The notes: generated from the sequence alone by a model not told the origin. Counted from the stretch's first letter, positions 44,668 to 53,967 are shown. The stretch: 64,000 bases of DNA from Marinibaculum pumilum (GCF_042646425.1 NZ_JBHRTR010000054.1:678003-742002), one strand, 5' to 3'. Made by a program: numbers and translations.

Positions 44668-46035
44668 CTACCGCTCCAGCAGCGCCACCACCTCCAGATG
44701 CGGCGTCCAGAGGAACTGGTCGTAGAGCCGTACTGCGCCCAGCCGCCAGCCGCCCGCGAACAGCCGCTCCAGGTCGCGCGCCAGGGTGACCGGGTTGCAC
44801 GACACCGCCGCCAGCCGGCGCAGCCCGGCCGGCGCCGCCGACGCCAGGGCGGCGGCCTGTTCGGCCGCGCCCTGGCGCGGCGGGTCCAGGATCGCCGCGT
44901 CGTAGCCGGCCAGATCCGGACCGACCAGGGGGAAGCGGGCAAGGTCGCGCGCCTGCACGCCGACCCGGCCGCCGCGGCCGGCCGCATCCGCCCCCGCCTG
45001 CAGGGCGGCCAGCGCCGTCTTGTCGCCGTCGACCGCATGGATCGTGGCCGCGTCGACCAGCGGCAGGGAAAGGGTGCCGCAGCCGGCATAGAGGTCCAGG
45101 ATCCGGCTGGCACGGTCCAGCCAGCCGGCGACGTCCGCCTGCATCCGCGCCTCGATCGCCGCCACCGCCTGCAGGAAACCGCCGGGCGCCGGCACGACGG
45201 GCACCGGCCCGAACCGCAGCAGCGGCGTGCGGCGCAGCAGCACCGGCTCCGCCGGCCGCCGGTCGTCGGCCGCCGTGGAGAGCCGCGCCAGGTCGGCCGT
45301 CTCGGCGAAGTCGACCAGCTGCGGCCAGACATCGGGCGGCGTCACGGCGGCGCCGCGCAGCACCAGGTCCAGCCCGCCCTCCGTCGCCGTGGCCTGGACG
45401 GCCAGCGCCTGTCCGGGGCGCAGCAGTTCCGCCCCCAGGGCGCGCAGCGGCGGCAGCACGGCAAGCAGTTCGGGCGCACAGACCAGACAGGCGTCGGAGA
45501 GGTCCTCCACCCGGTGGCTGCGGCGGCCGCGGAAGCCGATCCGCACCCCGTCCGGCTGCCGCAGCAGCGCGAAGCCGGCCCGCCGGCGCGACCGTTCCGG
45601 CGCCACGACCGGCGCGGGCACCTGCTCCGGCGGCACGCCGGCCCGCGCCAGCGCGTCCCGCGCCAGCCCCGCCTTCCAGTCCAGATAGGCGGGCCAGGCC
45701 AGCATCTGCATCTGGCAGCCGCCGCACCCCTGGCCGCCAGGCGGCGGGAAATGCGGACATGGCGCGGCCACCCGCTCTGCGCCGGCTTCCAGAAGCTCCG
45801 TCAGATCCGCCGCCACGGGGCCTTCCTTGCCGCTGCCCGGCCCGCCGGCCTGCGGCCGCACCCGCACCCGGTCGCCGGGCACGGTGCCGGCCGCGAACAG
45901 GCGCCGGCCGTCCGCGCTCTCCACCAGGCCGTCGCCGCCGCGGCCCAGGCCGATGATCCGACCCTCCACTGCCGGCTGCGGCGCCGTGCGGCGTGGCGGC
46001 CGGCCCTGCCGGCCGCGCCTAGGCTTTGCGGCCAT
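44668..46035 (-). CDS. TRAM-domain class I RNA methyltransferase (RlmD/RumA-type, m5U)
   Basis: A 455-residue enzyme. A TRAM-like RNA-binding domain (EGRIIGLGRGGDGLVE, about 24-39) is followed by an Fe-S cysteine cluster (Cys93, Cys104, Cys107 in PCPHFPPPGGQGCGGCQMQ, with a fourth in CLVCAPE). The SAM motif is DLYAGCGTLSLPLVD, and the catalytic Cys sits in AVSCNPVTLARDL. This fits the RlmD/TrmA group that makes 5-methyluridine in 23S rRNA or tRNA. It overlaps tlyA by 17 bases and follows it in a coupled operon with a MATE transporter. Which U is methylated is not known. Confidence 0.86.
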   Translation of the reverse strand: MAAKPRRGRQGRPPRRTAPQPAVEGRIIGLGRGGDGLVESADGRRLFAAGTVPGDRVRVRPQAGGPGSGKEGPVAADLTELLEAGAERVAAPCPHFPPPGGQGCGGCQMQMLAWPAYLDWKAGLARDALARAGVPPEQVPAPVVAPERSRRRAGFALLRQPDGVRIGFRGRRSHRVEDLSDACLVCAPELLAVLPPLRALGAELLRPGQALAVQATATEGGLDLVLRGAAVTPPDVWPQLVDFAETADLARLSTAADDRRPAEPVLLRRTPLLRFGPVPVVPAPGGFLQAVAAIEARMQADVAGWLDRASRILDLYAGCGTLSLPLVDAATIHAVDGDKTALAALQAGADAAGRGGRVGVQARDLARFPLVGPDLAGYDAAILDPPRQGAAEQAAALASAAPAGLRRLAAVSCNPVTLARDLERLFAGGWRLGAVRLYDQFLWTPHLEVVALLER

Positions 46036-46777
46036 GCAGCAGGAACTCCCGGTTGCCCTGGGGACCGGTGATCGGGCTCGGCTCGATCCCGCTCACGGTC
46101 CAGCCGTCCTGCACCGCCAGCCAGTCGGCGATGGTGGCGCAGACTTCCTCGTGAACGGCCGGGTCGCGGACCACGCCGCCCTTGCCCACACGCTCCCGCC
46201 CCGCCTCGAACTGCGGCTTCACCAGGACCGCCAGTTCGCCGGGGCTGCGGACCAGCGCCAGCGGCGCGGGCAGCAGGGTGCGCAGGCCGATGAAGCTGGC
46301 GTCGCAGACCAGCAGGTCGACAGGCTCCGGCACCTGCTCGGCTGTCAGGTGGCGGGCATTCACCCCCTCCAGCACCACGACGCGGTCATCCTCCCGCAGC
46401 TTCCAGGCCAGCTGCGCGCGGCCCACGTCGACCGCATAGACGCGGGCGGCGCCATGTGCCAGCAGGACATCGGTGAAACCGCCGGTGGAGGCGCCGATGT
46501 CCAGGCAGGTCCGCCCGCCCGGGTCGATGCCGAAACGGTCGATGGCATGGGCCAGCTTCAGCCCGCCGCGACTGACCCAGGGATGGTCCTGGCCGCGCAG
46601 CTCCAGCGCCATGTCGCCCGCCACCGGCATGCCGGGCTTGTCCAGCCGGCGTTCGCCGGAGAAGACCTGCCCGGCCATCACCAGCGCCTGTGCCCGCGCC
46701 CGGCTCTCCACCAGGCCGCGCTCGACCAGCGCCTGGTCGAGCCGCTGCCGGCCGCGCGGCTTGCCGCCGCCGCTCAT
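46019..46777 (-). CDS. tlyA: TlyA-family rRNA 2'-O-methyltransferase / hemolysin-like protein
   Basis: A 252-residue protein with an N-terminal S4 RNA-binding domain (QRLDQALVERGLVESRARAQ ... VFSGERRLDKPG) and an FtsJ-like methyltransferase: CLDIGASTGGFTDVLLAHGA, VVVLEGVNARHL and VKPQFEAG, the last giving the catalytic lysine. In mycobacteria TlyA 2'-O-methylates 16S and 23S rRNA; in Alphaproteobacteria it is a putative rRNA methyltransferase. Its start codon overlaps the MATE stop (ATGA), which fixes the start at 46777 (an ATG at 46807 is possible). It is translationally coupled on both sides. Confidence 0.9.
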   Translation of the reverse strand: MSGGGKPRGRQRLDQALVERGLVESRARAQALVMAGQVFSGERRLDKPGMPVAGDMALELRGQDHPWVSRGGLKLAHAIDRFGIDPGGRTCLDIGASTGGFTDVLLAHGAARVYAVDVGRAQLAWKLREDDRVVVLEGVNARHLTAEQVPEPVDLLVCDASFIGLRTLLPAPLALVRSPGELAVLVKPQFEAGRERVGKGGVVRDPAVHEEVCATIADWLAVQDGWTVSGIEPSPITGPQGNREFLLHGRKA

Positions 46778-48228
46778 GCCGCCGCCGCTCTTGCCGCGGA
46801 CGACCATAGCGCTGTCAGCCGGCGCATCCGGAACAGGAAGCGGGCGGTCAGGGTCACCGCCGCCACGGCCAGGCCGGCGGCCAGGGCCCACCACAGCCCC
46901 TCGCCCCGCAGGTCCAGCTCGAACCCGAGATAGAGCGCCAGGGGGAAGGCGATCACCCAGTAGCCGACAGCGACGATCGCCATCGGCACCGCGGTGTCCT
47001 TCAGGCCCCGCAACGCCCCATTGGCCGCCACCTGCGCGCCGTCGACGATCTGGAAGACGGCGGCGATGGCCAGGTAGGCGGCCGCCATTTCCGCCACCGC
47101 CGGCGAGCCCGGCTCGGACAGGTCCAGGAACAGGCTGGCGATCGGCCCGCCGGCCAGCCAGAACATCACCGCCATCACCGCCATCACCGCCAGGGCGGAG
47201 GCGGCACCGGCCTTGCCCGCGCGCAGGGCGCCGGCAGCATCGCGCCGGCCGGCGAACAGACCGACCCGGACGGTTGTGGCCTGCGACAGGCCATAGGGGA
47301 TCATGAAGGTCACCGCGGCACATTGCACCGCGATCTGGTGCGCCGCCAGGGCGGTCACGCCGAAGAAGCCCATCAGGAAGGCCCCGGCGGAAAAGATGCC
47401 GACCTCCAGCAGCAGGGTGATGCCGATCGGCACGCCGATCCGCAGCAACTGGCCGAACATCTGCCAGTCCGCCCGCCAGAAGCGGCCGAAGATCGCATAG
47501 CGCCGGAACTGCCTGTCGACCAGGACAAGGGCAACCAGCGCCGCCAGCATCGCATATTCTACCGCCGTGGAGGCCAGCCCGGCGCCCACCACGCCGAGTT
47601 CCGGCAGGCCCCAGGCGCCGAAAACAAGGCCATAGTCCAGCACCGCGTTCGCCGGCAGCGCAGCCAGCGACACCAGCAGCACCGGCCGGCCGCGGCTCAG
47701 CGAGGCCATGAAGCCGCGCAGTGCGGCAATGGCGAAGGCGGGCAGCAGGCCGGGCATCGCAGCCAGCACATACAGACCGGCATCGGTCGCGACCGCCGGT
47801 TCCTGCCCCATCGCCCGGAAAGCCGGGCCGGCAGCCAGGCACAGCAGCATCGCCGGGATCGCCAGGGCGATCGCCACCCAGAGGCCCTGCCGCACCGCAC
47901 GGCGCACGGCCCGCACATGGCCGCGCCCGCCCTCGCCCAGGCGCTGCGCGATCAGCGGCGACACGGCGCTGACGACGCCGAGGCCGAAGACATAGGGCAT
48001 GAAGAAATAGTTCGCGCCCAGGCCGCCGGCCGCCAGGGTCTCCGGGCTGTACCAGCCCATCACCACGACGTCGGTGACGGCCAGCCCCATCCACGCCAGC
48101 TGGCTGCCGGCCAGCGGCAGGCCCAGCGCCCAGGTCGCCGCGAGCTCGCGCAGCCAGGGGCCGCGCGACGGCCGGCCCGCAGGGGCGGAGCCGGGCGGCG
48201 CCCGCACGCCGGCAATGTGATCGACCAT
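46774..48228 (-). CDS. MATE-family efflux transporter (NorM type)
   Basis: A ~484-residue antiporter with a classic 12-helix pattern in two six-helix halves. Typical blocks: MGLAVTDVVVMGWYSPETLAAG, YFFMPYVFGLGVVSAVSPLIAQRLG, GLVFGAWGLPELGVVGAGLAST and ADWQMFGQLLRIGVPIG. It would export cationic drugs or metabolites using a sodium or proton gradient. Its stop codon overlaps the tlyA start by ATGA, so translation of the RNA methyltransferases depends partly on this gene. The start at 48228 is the conserved-looking MVDHIAGV. Confidence 0.87.
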   Translation of the reverse strand: MVDHIAGVRAPPGSAPAGRPSRGPWLRELAATWALGLPLAGSQLAWMGLAVTDVVVMGWYSPETLAAGGLGANYFFMPYVFGLGVVSAVSPLIAQRLGEGGRGHVRAVRRAVRQGLWVAIALAIPAMLLCLAAGPAFRAMGQEPAVATDAGLYVLAAMPGLLPAFAIAALRGFMASLSRGRPVLLVSLAALPANAVLDYGLVFGAWGLPELGVVGAGLASTAVEYAMLAALVALVLVDRQFRRYAIFGRFWRADWQMFGQLLRIGVPIGITLLLEVGIFSAGAFLMGFFGVTALAAHQIAVQCAAVTFMIPYGLSQATTVRVGLFAGRRDAAGALRAGKAGAASALAVMAVMAVMFWLAGGPIASLFLDLSEPGSPAVAEMAAAYLAIAAVFQIVDGAQVAANGALRGLKDTAVPMAIVAVGYWVIAFPLALYLGFELDLRGEGLWWALAAGLAVAAVTLTARFLFRMRRLTALWSSAARAAAA

Positions 48229-48463
48229 GGCAGCCTCGGCGGAGGTTCCGGACGCGACGGCCGCCGCCCGGCCCGGCATCCCAAATCGCGCCGGGCCGCC
48301 CCTTTACCCCAGTCCGCCCGTCTTGTCAGGCCCGGTCGCATGGCCGCAATCCGGCCATGGAACCGCCCCGGCTGCACCTCCGTGCGGCCATCAAGCCGGC
48401 GGGTTTCCGGGTCAGAACAGTGCCGATCCGCCGCCACGGCCGGCGACGGGCATGGAGGATGTG

Positions 48464-48925
48464 ATGCCGAAACAATGGATCTCGCGGACGTGCCGCCGGG
48501 CCGCCGCATCGACCGCCGTACTGCTGGCCGCCCTGGCCACGGGCGCCGCCCTCACCCCTGCCGCGGCGGAAACCGCCGCACGCGACCACCTCTGGTACCT
48601 GTTCGCCACCTACGGCAGCGGCAACCTGCACCAGCAGGACAAGGATTATTCGGGCACCGTCTCCGTGCGCTGCCTGACCGATCCGGGTCAGAAGGCGGAG
48701 GCGATCTTCAGCAAGGTGGGCCACAACAGCCGCCATCTGGAGGCCGTGCTGAGCTGCAGCGGCGACTATCTGGTCGAGGGCAAGATCCAGCGCGGCTGGA
48801 ACGGCCCCTGGATCACCTGCACAAGCGCGATCTACAAGCCGATCTATGACAACTATGCCAGGTACCAGTTCGCGAACGACCGCTTCACCGGGCTGACCTG
48901 CGCCATGCAGGGCAAGACCAGCTGA
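48464..48925 (+). CDS. Exported orphan protein with four cysteines
   Basis: A 153-residue protein. The strong ribosome site GGAGGATGTG sets the ATG at 48464. An N-terminal signal peptide (RRAAASTAVLLAALATGAAL, cleavage near AAAE) is followed by a mature domain with four cysteines (VRCLTD, LSCSGD, ITCTSA, LTCAMQ) and a Tyr/Asn-rich centre (YDNYARYQFANDRF). No known domain is seen. It lies divergent to the MATE gene and convergent with dxs (28-base gap). Confidence 0.6.
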   Translation: MPKQWISRTCRRAAASTAVLLAALATGAALTPAAAETAARDHLWYLFATYGSGNLHQQDKDYSGTVSVRCLTDPGQKAEAIFSKVGHNSRHLEAVLSCSGDYLVEGKIQRGWNGPWITCTSAIYKPIYDNYARYQFANDRFTGLTCAMQGKTS

Positions 48926-48953
48926 CCCCTTGCTTTCGGGCCCTGCCGCCGCC

Positions 48954-50963
48954 TCAGGCCCGTGCCGGCTGCTCCGCGCTGCGGCCGAGCGCCGCCAGGG
49001 CGGTGGCGACCATGTCGGGGGCGGCCAGGCCGGCGATCTCGTACTGCCGGTCAGGCTTGTCATGGTCGATGAAGCGGTCGGGCAGGATCAGCGGCCGCAG
49101 CTTCAGGCCGTTCTCCAGCAGGCCTTCATGCGCCAGGAAGTGCATGACATGGCTGGCGAAGCCGCCGATGGCGCCTTCCTCCACCGTGATCAGCACCTCA
49201 TGCTCCCGCGCCAGGCGGCGCACCAGGTCCTCGTCCAGGGGCTTGCAGAAGCGGGCGTCGGCGACCGTGGTGCCCAGGCCGCGTGCGGCCAGTTCCTCCG
49301 CCGCCTTCAGCGCCTCCTGCAGGCGGCCGCCGAAGGACAGGATCGCGACGGTGCCGCCCTCCCGCAGGATCCGGCCGCGGCCGAGCTCCAGCGGCTCCGG
49401 CCGGGCGGGGATCTCCACGCCGGTCCCCTCGCCCCGCGGATAGCGGAAGGCGCTGGGCCGGTCGTCGATGGCCGCCGCCGTCGCGGTCATCCGCGCCAGT
49501 TCCGCCTCGTCCGCCGCGGCCATCACCACGAAGCCCGGCAGGCTCGCCAGGTAAGTGATGTCGTAGCTGCCCGCATGGGTGGCGCCATCGGCGCCCACCA
49601 GCCCGGCCCGGTCGATGGCGAAGCGCACCGGCAGCGACTGGATCGCCACGTCGTGCACCACCTGGTCGTAGGCCCGCTGCAGGAAGGTGGAATAGATCGC
49701 CGCAAAGGGGCGCATGCCTTCCGCCGCCAGGCCCGCGGCGAAGGTGACGCCGTGCTGCTCGGCAATGCCGACGTCGAAGGCGCGGTCGGGAAAGCGGGCG
49801 GCGAACTTGTCGACCCCGGTGCCGGAGGGCATCGCGGCGGTCAGGGCGCAGATCCGCTCGTCGCGCTCCGCCAGGCCGATCAGCGCGTCGGCGAAGACCC
49901 CGGTATAGGACGGCGCCTTGGGCGTGCCCTTGGACTGCGCGCCGGTGATCACGTCGAACTTCGAGACCCCGTGATACTTGTCCTTCGCCGCCTCCGCCGG
50001 GGCATAGCCCTTGCCCTTCTGGGTCACGACATGGATCAGGATCGGCTTGTGGCCGGGGGCGTCCCGGGCATTGCGCAGGACCGGCAGCAGATGCTCCAGG
50101 TTGTGGCCGTCCAGCGGGCCGACATAGTAGAAGCCCAGTTCCTCGAACAGGGTGCCGCCGGTCACCAGGCCGCGGGCATATTCCTCCGCGCGGTGCGCCG
50201 TTTCCTCCACCCGGCGCGACAGCGCCTTGGCGACCTGCTTCGCCAGCTGGCGCAGGCTGAGATAGGAGCGCGACGACAGAAGCCGCGACAGATAGGCGCT
50301 CATCGCGCCGACCGGCGGCGCGATCGACATGTCGTTGTCGTTCAGGATCACGATCAGCCGGCTGTCCATCGAACCGGCATTGTTCATCGCCTCGTAGGCC
50401 ATGCCGGCCGACATCGCGCCGTCGCCGATTACGCAGACGACGTTGTTCTTCTCGCCCTTCAGGTCGCGGGCGACTGCCATGCCCAGGCCGGCGGAGATCG
50501 AGGTAGAGGAATGCGCCGCGCCGAACGGGTCGTACTCGCTCTCGCTGCGGCGGGTGAAGCCCGACAGGCCGCCGCCCTGCCGCAGGGTGCGGATCCGGTC
50601 GCGGCGGCCGGTGAGGATCTTGTGCGGATAGGCCTGGTGGCCGACATCCCAGATCAGCCGGTCCGTCGGTGTGCGGAAGACGTGGTGCAGCGCGACGGTC
50701 AGTTCCACGACACCGAGACCGGCCCCAAGATGGCCGCCGGTATGCGAGACGGCGTCGATGGTCTCCGCCCGCAATTCGTCGGCAAGCTGCCGCAGTTCCT
50801 CCAGGTCGAAACCCCGGCAGTCGGCAGGCAGATGAACCCTGTCCAGCAGCGGCGTGCGGTTGCTGATATGGCGCTGCGCCATCTCGTCCGAACCGGCCCC
50901 CGGGGCGCCATCCGCGCCGTCGCGGGCGTCGCCGGTCCGGCCAGGCTTGCCGCTATCGGCCAT
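48954..50963 (-). CDS. dxs: 1-deoxy-D-xylulose-5-phosphate synthase
   Basis: A 669-residue thiamine-diphosphate enzyme, the first and usually limiting step of the MEP isoprenoid pathway. The TPP-binding motif GDGAMSAGMAYEAMNNAG, DVGHQAYPHKILTGRRD, EELGFYYVGPLDGHN and the C-terminal transketolase block (DAIAEQHGVTFAAGLAAEG-type) are complete. The ATG at 50963 is preceded by GGAGATGAGAG. The N-terminal ~35 residues (SGKPGRTGDARDGADG) are non-conserved; an internal Met at residue 28 (MAQRHISNRTPLL) could be the true start. It is the downstream gene of xseB-ispA-dxs. Confidence 0.95.
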   Translation of the reverse strand: MADSGKPGRTGDARDGADGAPGAGSDEMAQRHISNRTPLLDRVHLPADCRGFDLEELRQLADELRAETIDAVSHTGGHLGAGLGVVELTVALHHVFRTPTDRLIWDVGHQAYPHKILTGRRDRIRTLRQGGGLSGFTRRSESEYDPFGAAHSSTSISAGLGMAVARDLKGEKNNVVCVIGDGAMSAGMAYEAMNNAGSMDSRLIVILNDNDMSIAPPVGAMSAYLSRLLSSRSYLSLRQLAKQVAKALSRRVEETAHRAEEYARGLVTGGTLFEELGFYYVGPLDGHNLEHLLPVLRNARDAPGHKPILIHVVTQKGKGYAPAEAAKDKYHGVSKFDVITGAQSKGTPKAPSYTGVFADALIGLAERDERICALTAAMPSGTGVDKFAARFPDRAFDVGIAEQHGVTFAAGLAAEGMRPFAAIYSTFLQRAYDQVVHDVAIQSLPVRFAIDRAGLVGADGATHAGSYDITYLASLPGFVVMAAADEAELARMTATAAAIDDRPSAFRYPRGEGTGVEIPARPEPLELGRGRILREGGTVAILSFGGRLQEALKAAEELAARGLGTTVADARFCKPLDEDLVRRLAREHEVLITVEEGAIGGFASHVMHFLAHEGLLENGLKLRPLILPDRFIDHDKPDRQYEIAGLAAPDMVATALAALGRSAEQPARA

Positions 50964-51196
50964 CTCTCATCTCCATTCGCGGCCGGCACGGCAGGAACGC
51001 CGGGACCGCGTCCATCGCGGTTCCGTCCACTGCCCGCATCAAGCCTGGACCCGCTGGTTCCGGATCGCCACGCCGGCCCGGTCCCGCCCCGCGGGAACCC
51101 GTTCGACCCGACGCCGCCCATCGCGGCGCCGCATGGCCATTCCATATTACGCCCGGCATCCCTGGTTCCGACCGGGCTGTTCCACCCCGGCCTGCG

Positions 51197-52096
51197 TCAG
51201 AATTCCCGGACCACGGCAAAAGCCGCCAAGTCGCGCAGCAGTTTGGCTCTTTCGCCAAATATTTCAAGGTGCTGGCTGGCCTGGTCGCCGAGCATCGCCG
51301 CCTGCTGGCGTGCCTGCTCGAGCCCCAGCAGGGCAACGAATGTCGCCTTCCCGGCCGCCATGTCCTTGCCCGGACTCTTACCCAACTGAGTCGCATTCCC
51401 GGTCACGTCCAGCACATCGTCGGTGATCTGGAAGGCGAGGCCCAGGTCATGGGCATAGGCCTTCAGCGCCAGCCGCTGCTCCTCCGTTGCCGCGCCCAGC
51501 AGGGCGCCGGCGGCACAGCAGAAGCCGATCACGGCGCCCGTCTTCATCTGTTGCAGTCGGGTGATCGCGGCAAGGTCGGCCTCGTCATGGGAAACCGCCA
51601 GGTCGATCGCCTGGCCCGCGACCATGCCCTGCGGGCCGGCCGCCTGGGCCAGCGCCTGGACCATCTGCACCCGGACCCTGGCGTCGGGATGCAGCCGGGC
51701 ATCGGCCAGCAGTTCGAAGGCCATCGTCAGCAGGGCGTCCCCGACCAGGATCGCGACCGCCTCATCGAACTTCACATGAACCGTCGGCTGGCCCCGGCGC
51801 AGGGCGTCGTCGTCCATCGCCGGCAGGTCGTCATGCACCAGGGAATAGGTGTGCAGCAGTTCCACCGCCGCCGCCGCCTGCAGCGACTGCGCCCGCGGCA
51901 CGCCGAACATGTCGGCGGTGGCGACAGTGAGGAACGGCCGCAGCCGCTTGCCGCCGCCCAGCACGGCATAGCGCATCGCCGCCAGCAGGCGGTGCTCCGG
52001 CCCTTCCACCGGCGGCAGGACCGCCTCCAGCCGCGCTTCGACAGCGGTGGCGATGCCTTCCAGTGCGGGAAGGAAGGCAGGGCTGAGATCCGCCAT
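51197..52096 (-). CDS. ispA: Farnesyl (geranyl) diphosphate synthase
   Basis: A 299-residue short-chain trans-prenyl synthase that makes farnesyl diphosphate. The first aspartate motif is LVHDDLPAMDDD, with a short-chain form (DDxxxxD) rather than the DDxxD of the longer enzyme, and the second is ITDDVLDVTG. The residue before the first motif is Leu-rich, as in FPP makers. It sits 5 bases after xseB and 233 bases before dxs. The gap before dxs has no obvious terminator, so dxs may be co-transcribed or have its own promoter. The product feeds the ispB-type enzyme at 2.7 kb. Confidence 0.93.
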   Translation of the reverse strand: MADLSPAFLPALEGIATAVEARLEAVLPPVEGPEHRLLAAMRYAVLGGGKRLRPFLTVATADMFGVPRAQSLQAAAAVELLHTYSLVHDDLPAMDDDALRRGQPTVHVKFDEAVAILVGDALLTMAFELLADARLHPDARVRVQMVQALAQAAGPQGMVAGQAIDLAVSHDEADLAAITRLQQMKTGAVIGFCCAAGALLGAATEEQRLALKAYAHDLGLAFQITDDVLDVTGNATQLGKSPGKDMAAGKATFVALLGLEQARQQAAMLGDQASQHLEIFGERAKLLRDLAAFAVVREF

Positions 52097-52101
52097 GCCG
52101 C

Positions 52102-52377
52102 TCAGTCCTGCTGGTCGAAGGGCTCGGTGCCGGCCGGCAGCCCGTCGGGGCCCAGCCGGACCCGTTCGATCCGTTCTTCCGCCGCCTTCAGCCGCGCCTC
52201 GCAATGGCGCCGCAGGTGCATTCCGCGCGCATAGATGGCGATGCTCTCCTCCAGGTCGACATCGCCGGCCTCGAGCCGGCCGACGATCTCGTCCAGTTCT
52301 GCCAGGGCCTGTTCGAAGCTCATCGCGGCGATATCCGCCGGCAGGGCGTCGGCGGCCGGCTCGGCAGTATCGGTCAT
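52102..52377 (-). CDS. xseB: Exodeoxyribonuclease VII small subunit
   Basis: A 91-residue coiled-coil protein with the family core MSFEQALAELDEIVGRLEAG-DVDLEESIAIYARGMHLRRH and ERIERVRL. It pairs with XseA (not in the window) to form exonuclease VII, which degrades single-stranded DNA. A strong GGAGGA lies 12 bases from the ATG at 52377; a GTG at 52389 directly after the ribosome site is too close to be used. In Alphaproteobacteria xseB is commonly first in an operon with ispA and dxs, as here. Confidence 0.9.
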   Translation of the reverse strand: MTDTAEPAADALPADIAAMSFEQALAELDEIVGRLEAGDVDLEESIAIYARGMHLRRHCEARLKAAEERIERVRLGPDGLPAGTEPFDQQD

Positions 52378-52438
52378 CGTCGGACGCACTCCTCCATGCC
52401 TGACATCCCGGCGCCCGGCAGCTTTCTCCCGGCCCGGC

Positions 52439-52897
52439 TCACTTCACCCGCCGGCAGCCGCTCGAACCGACGGCCATGGCCAGGGCATCGGCCAGGTCGC
52501 GGCCGTCCACCGCAGACATCGGCTCGTTGCCCTTCACCTGCTTGTTGCAGGAGATCGTCGCCCCCGAGGCAGACAGCCCCTGCGTGGCCGTGGCACAGGT
52601 GACCGGGATCATGACCTCGGGGCCGGCGGCCTGGATGTAGAAATCCTCCGCCGTATCGGCCCGAAGCTCCAGATCGACCCTGTGCTTCATGCCCTCGCAC
52701 TGGTAGCTCACCGCTTTCGGGCTGTTGTCGTCGACGGAGGTGATCGGCGCCATGTCCGCCGCCGACGCGGCGCCGGCCGCCGCTGCCAGCAGCAGGGCGC
52801 CGCCGACCAGGGCCGCCGCACCCGAACGCCCCGGCAGGCATCGCACCATTCCGGGTCCCGTCGCCGGCCGCCGCCAGCCTTCCGTCCGCTCCTGCAT
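52439..52897 (-). CDS. Exported orphan protein with four cysteines
   Basis: A 152-residue protein. A hydrophobic segment (GAAALVGGALLLAAAAGAASA, about residues 26-46) is a probable signal peptide, preceded by a long basic region that suggests a start nearer residue 17 (MVRCLPGR). The mature part has four cysteines (YQCEGM, VTCATA, ISCNKQ, SGCRRVK) and ends in a basic tail. No family is recognised. It sits on the minus strand directly upstream of xseB with about 60 bases between them, so read-through from this gene into the isoprenoid operon is possible. Confidence 0.6.
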   Translation of the reverse strand: MQERTEGWRRPATGPGMVRCLPGRSGAAALVGGALLLAAAAGAASAADMAPITSVDDNSPKAVSYQCEGMKHRVDLELRADTAEDFYIQAAGPEVMIPVTCATATQGLSASGATISCNKQVKGNEPMSAVDGRDLADALAMAVGSSGCRRVK

Positions 52898-53028
52898 CCT
52901 GTCCGCCTTCTCTCGCCTGACCTGATCTCACCCAAACTTGCCGTCATGCCGCCGCGGCTCGCGGCGGCGGCGCAGTGTGACCACGCCGCCGGCCCGGCGC
53001 AACCAACGCCGTTGGGCGGCGCCGCGCC

Positions 53029-53967
53029 TCAAGCCGGCGCCGGGGCGTGGATCAGCGCCGCCACATGTTCCCGCGCGGCGCTTCCCAGCGCGGAGAGGCT
53101 GTAGCCGCCCTCCAGGACGGAGACCAGGCGCGCACCGGCATGGCGCGATGCCAGGCCGCAGAGCTCGGCCGTCGCCCAGCCATAGTCGGCATCCTGCAGG
53201 TCCAGCTCCGCCAGCGGATCGCCGGTATGCGCGTCGAAGCCGGCGGAGATCATCACCAGGTCGGGGGCAAAGGCGTCCAGCGCCGGCAGCACCTGGTCCG
53301 TCATGGCGGCACGGAACCGGTCCGATCCGGCACCGGGCGGCAGCACGGCATTGAGGATATTGCCGCAGCCGCGCTCGTCCGGCCGGCCGGTACCCGGATA
53401 GAGCGGCCATTGATGGGTGGAGGCATAGAACAAAGCCGGATCGGCGGCGAAGGCCGCCTGCGTCCCGTTGCCGTGATGGACGTCGAAATCCACCACCGCC
53501 ACCTTGCCCGCCCCCCAGGCGGCCCGCGCCTGCGCGGCGCCGATCGCCACATTATTGAACAGGCAGAAGCCCATCGACCGCTCCGGCTCGGCATGATGGC
53601 CGGGTGGGCGCACCGCGCAGAAGGCGTTCCGTGCCGCGCCGCCCATCACCGCATCCACCGCCGCACAGACCGCGCCGGCGGCGCGCAGCGCCGCCTGCCC
53701 GGAGCCGGGCGACATGGCGGTGTCCATGTCGATCGCGACCTGCCCTTCCGCCGGCACAGAGTCCAGCAGGTTGCGGATGAAGTCCTCCGGATGGACCCGC
53801 GCGATCTGGGCCAGCTCCGCCAGCGGCGCATCGCGGCGCTCCAGAGCTTCGAAACCGGGGCCTTCCAGCGCCGCCAGCACGGCCCGCAGCCGGTCCGGCC
53901 GCTCCGGATGGCCGGGTCCCGGATTGTGCTCCAGGCAGTCCTGGTGGGAAAACAGCAGGGTCGTCAT
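53029..53967 (-). CDS. Histone-deacetylase-family protein (acetoin-utilization / amidohydrolase type)
   Basis: A 312-residue zinc deacetylase. The signature blocks are AVRPPGHHAE (tandem His), NNVAIGAAQARA, VVDFDVHHGNGTQAAF (Asp and His zinc ligands) and MISAGFDAHTGDPL (second Asp). This arrangement marks the arginase/deacetylase fold of histone deacetylases, bacterial acetoin-utilization AcuC and acetylpolyamine amidohydrolases. In bacteria the substrate is usually acetyl-lysine or an acetyl-polyamine. It is a stand-alone gene with a clear ATG at 53967. Confidence 0.9.
   Translation of the reverse strand: MTTLLFSHQDCLEHNPGPGHPERPDRLRAVLAALEGPGFEALERRDAPLAELAQIARVHPEDFIRNLLDSVPAEGQVAIDMDTAMSPGSGQAALRAAGAVCAAVDAVMGGAARNAFCAVRPPGHHAEPERSMGFCLFNNVAIGAAQARAAWGAGKVAVVDFDVHHGNGTQAAFAADPALFYASTHQWPLYPGTGRPDERGCGNILNAVLPPGAGSDRFRAAMTDQVLPALDAFAPDLVMISAGFDAHTGDPLAELDLQDADYGWATAELCGLASRHAGARLVSVLEGGYSLSALGSAAREHVAALIHAPAPA

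Noticed and set aside
46778..48094. Apparent tlyA extension through the MATE gene (691 codons in all)
   Set aside because: The upstream part shadows the MATE gene; the ATGA overlap at 46774-46777 sets the tlyA start.
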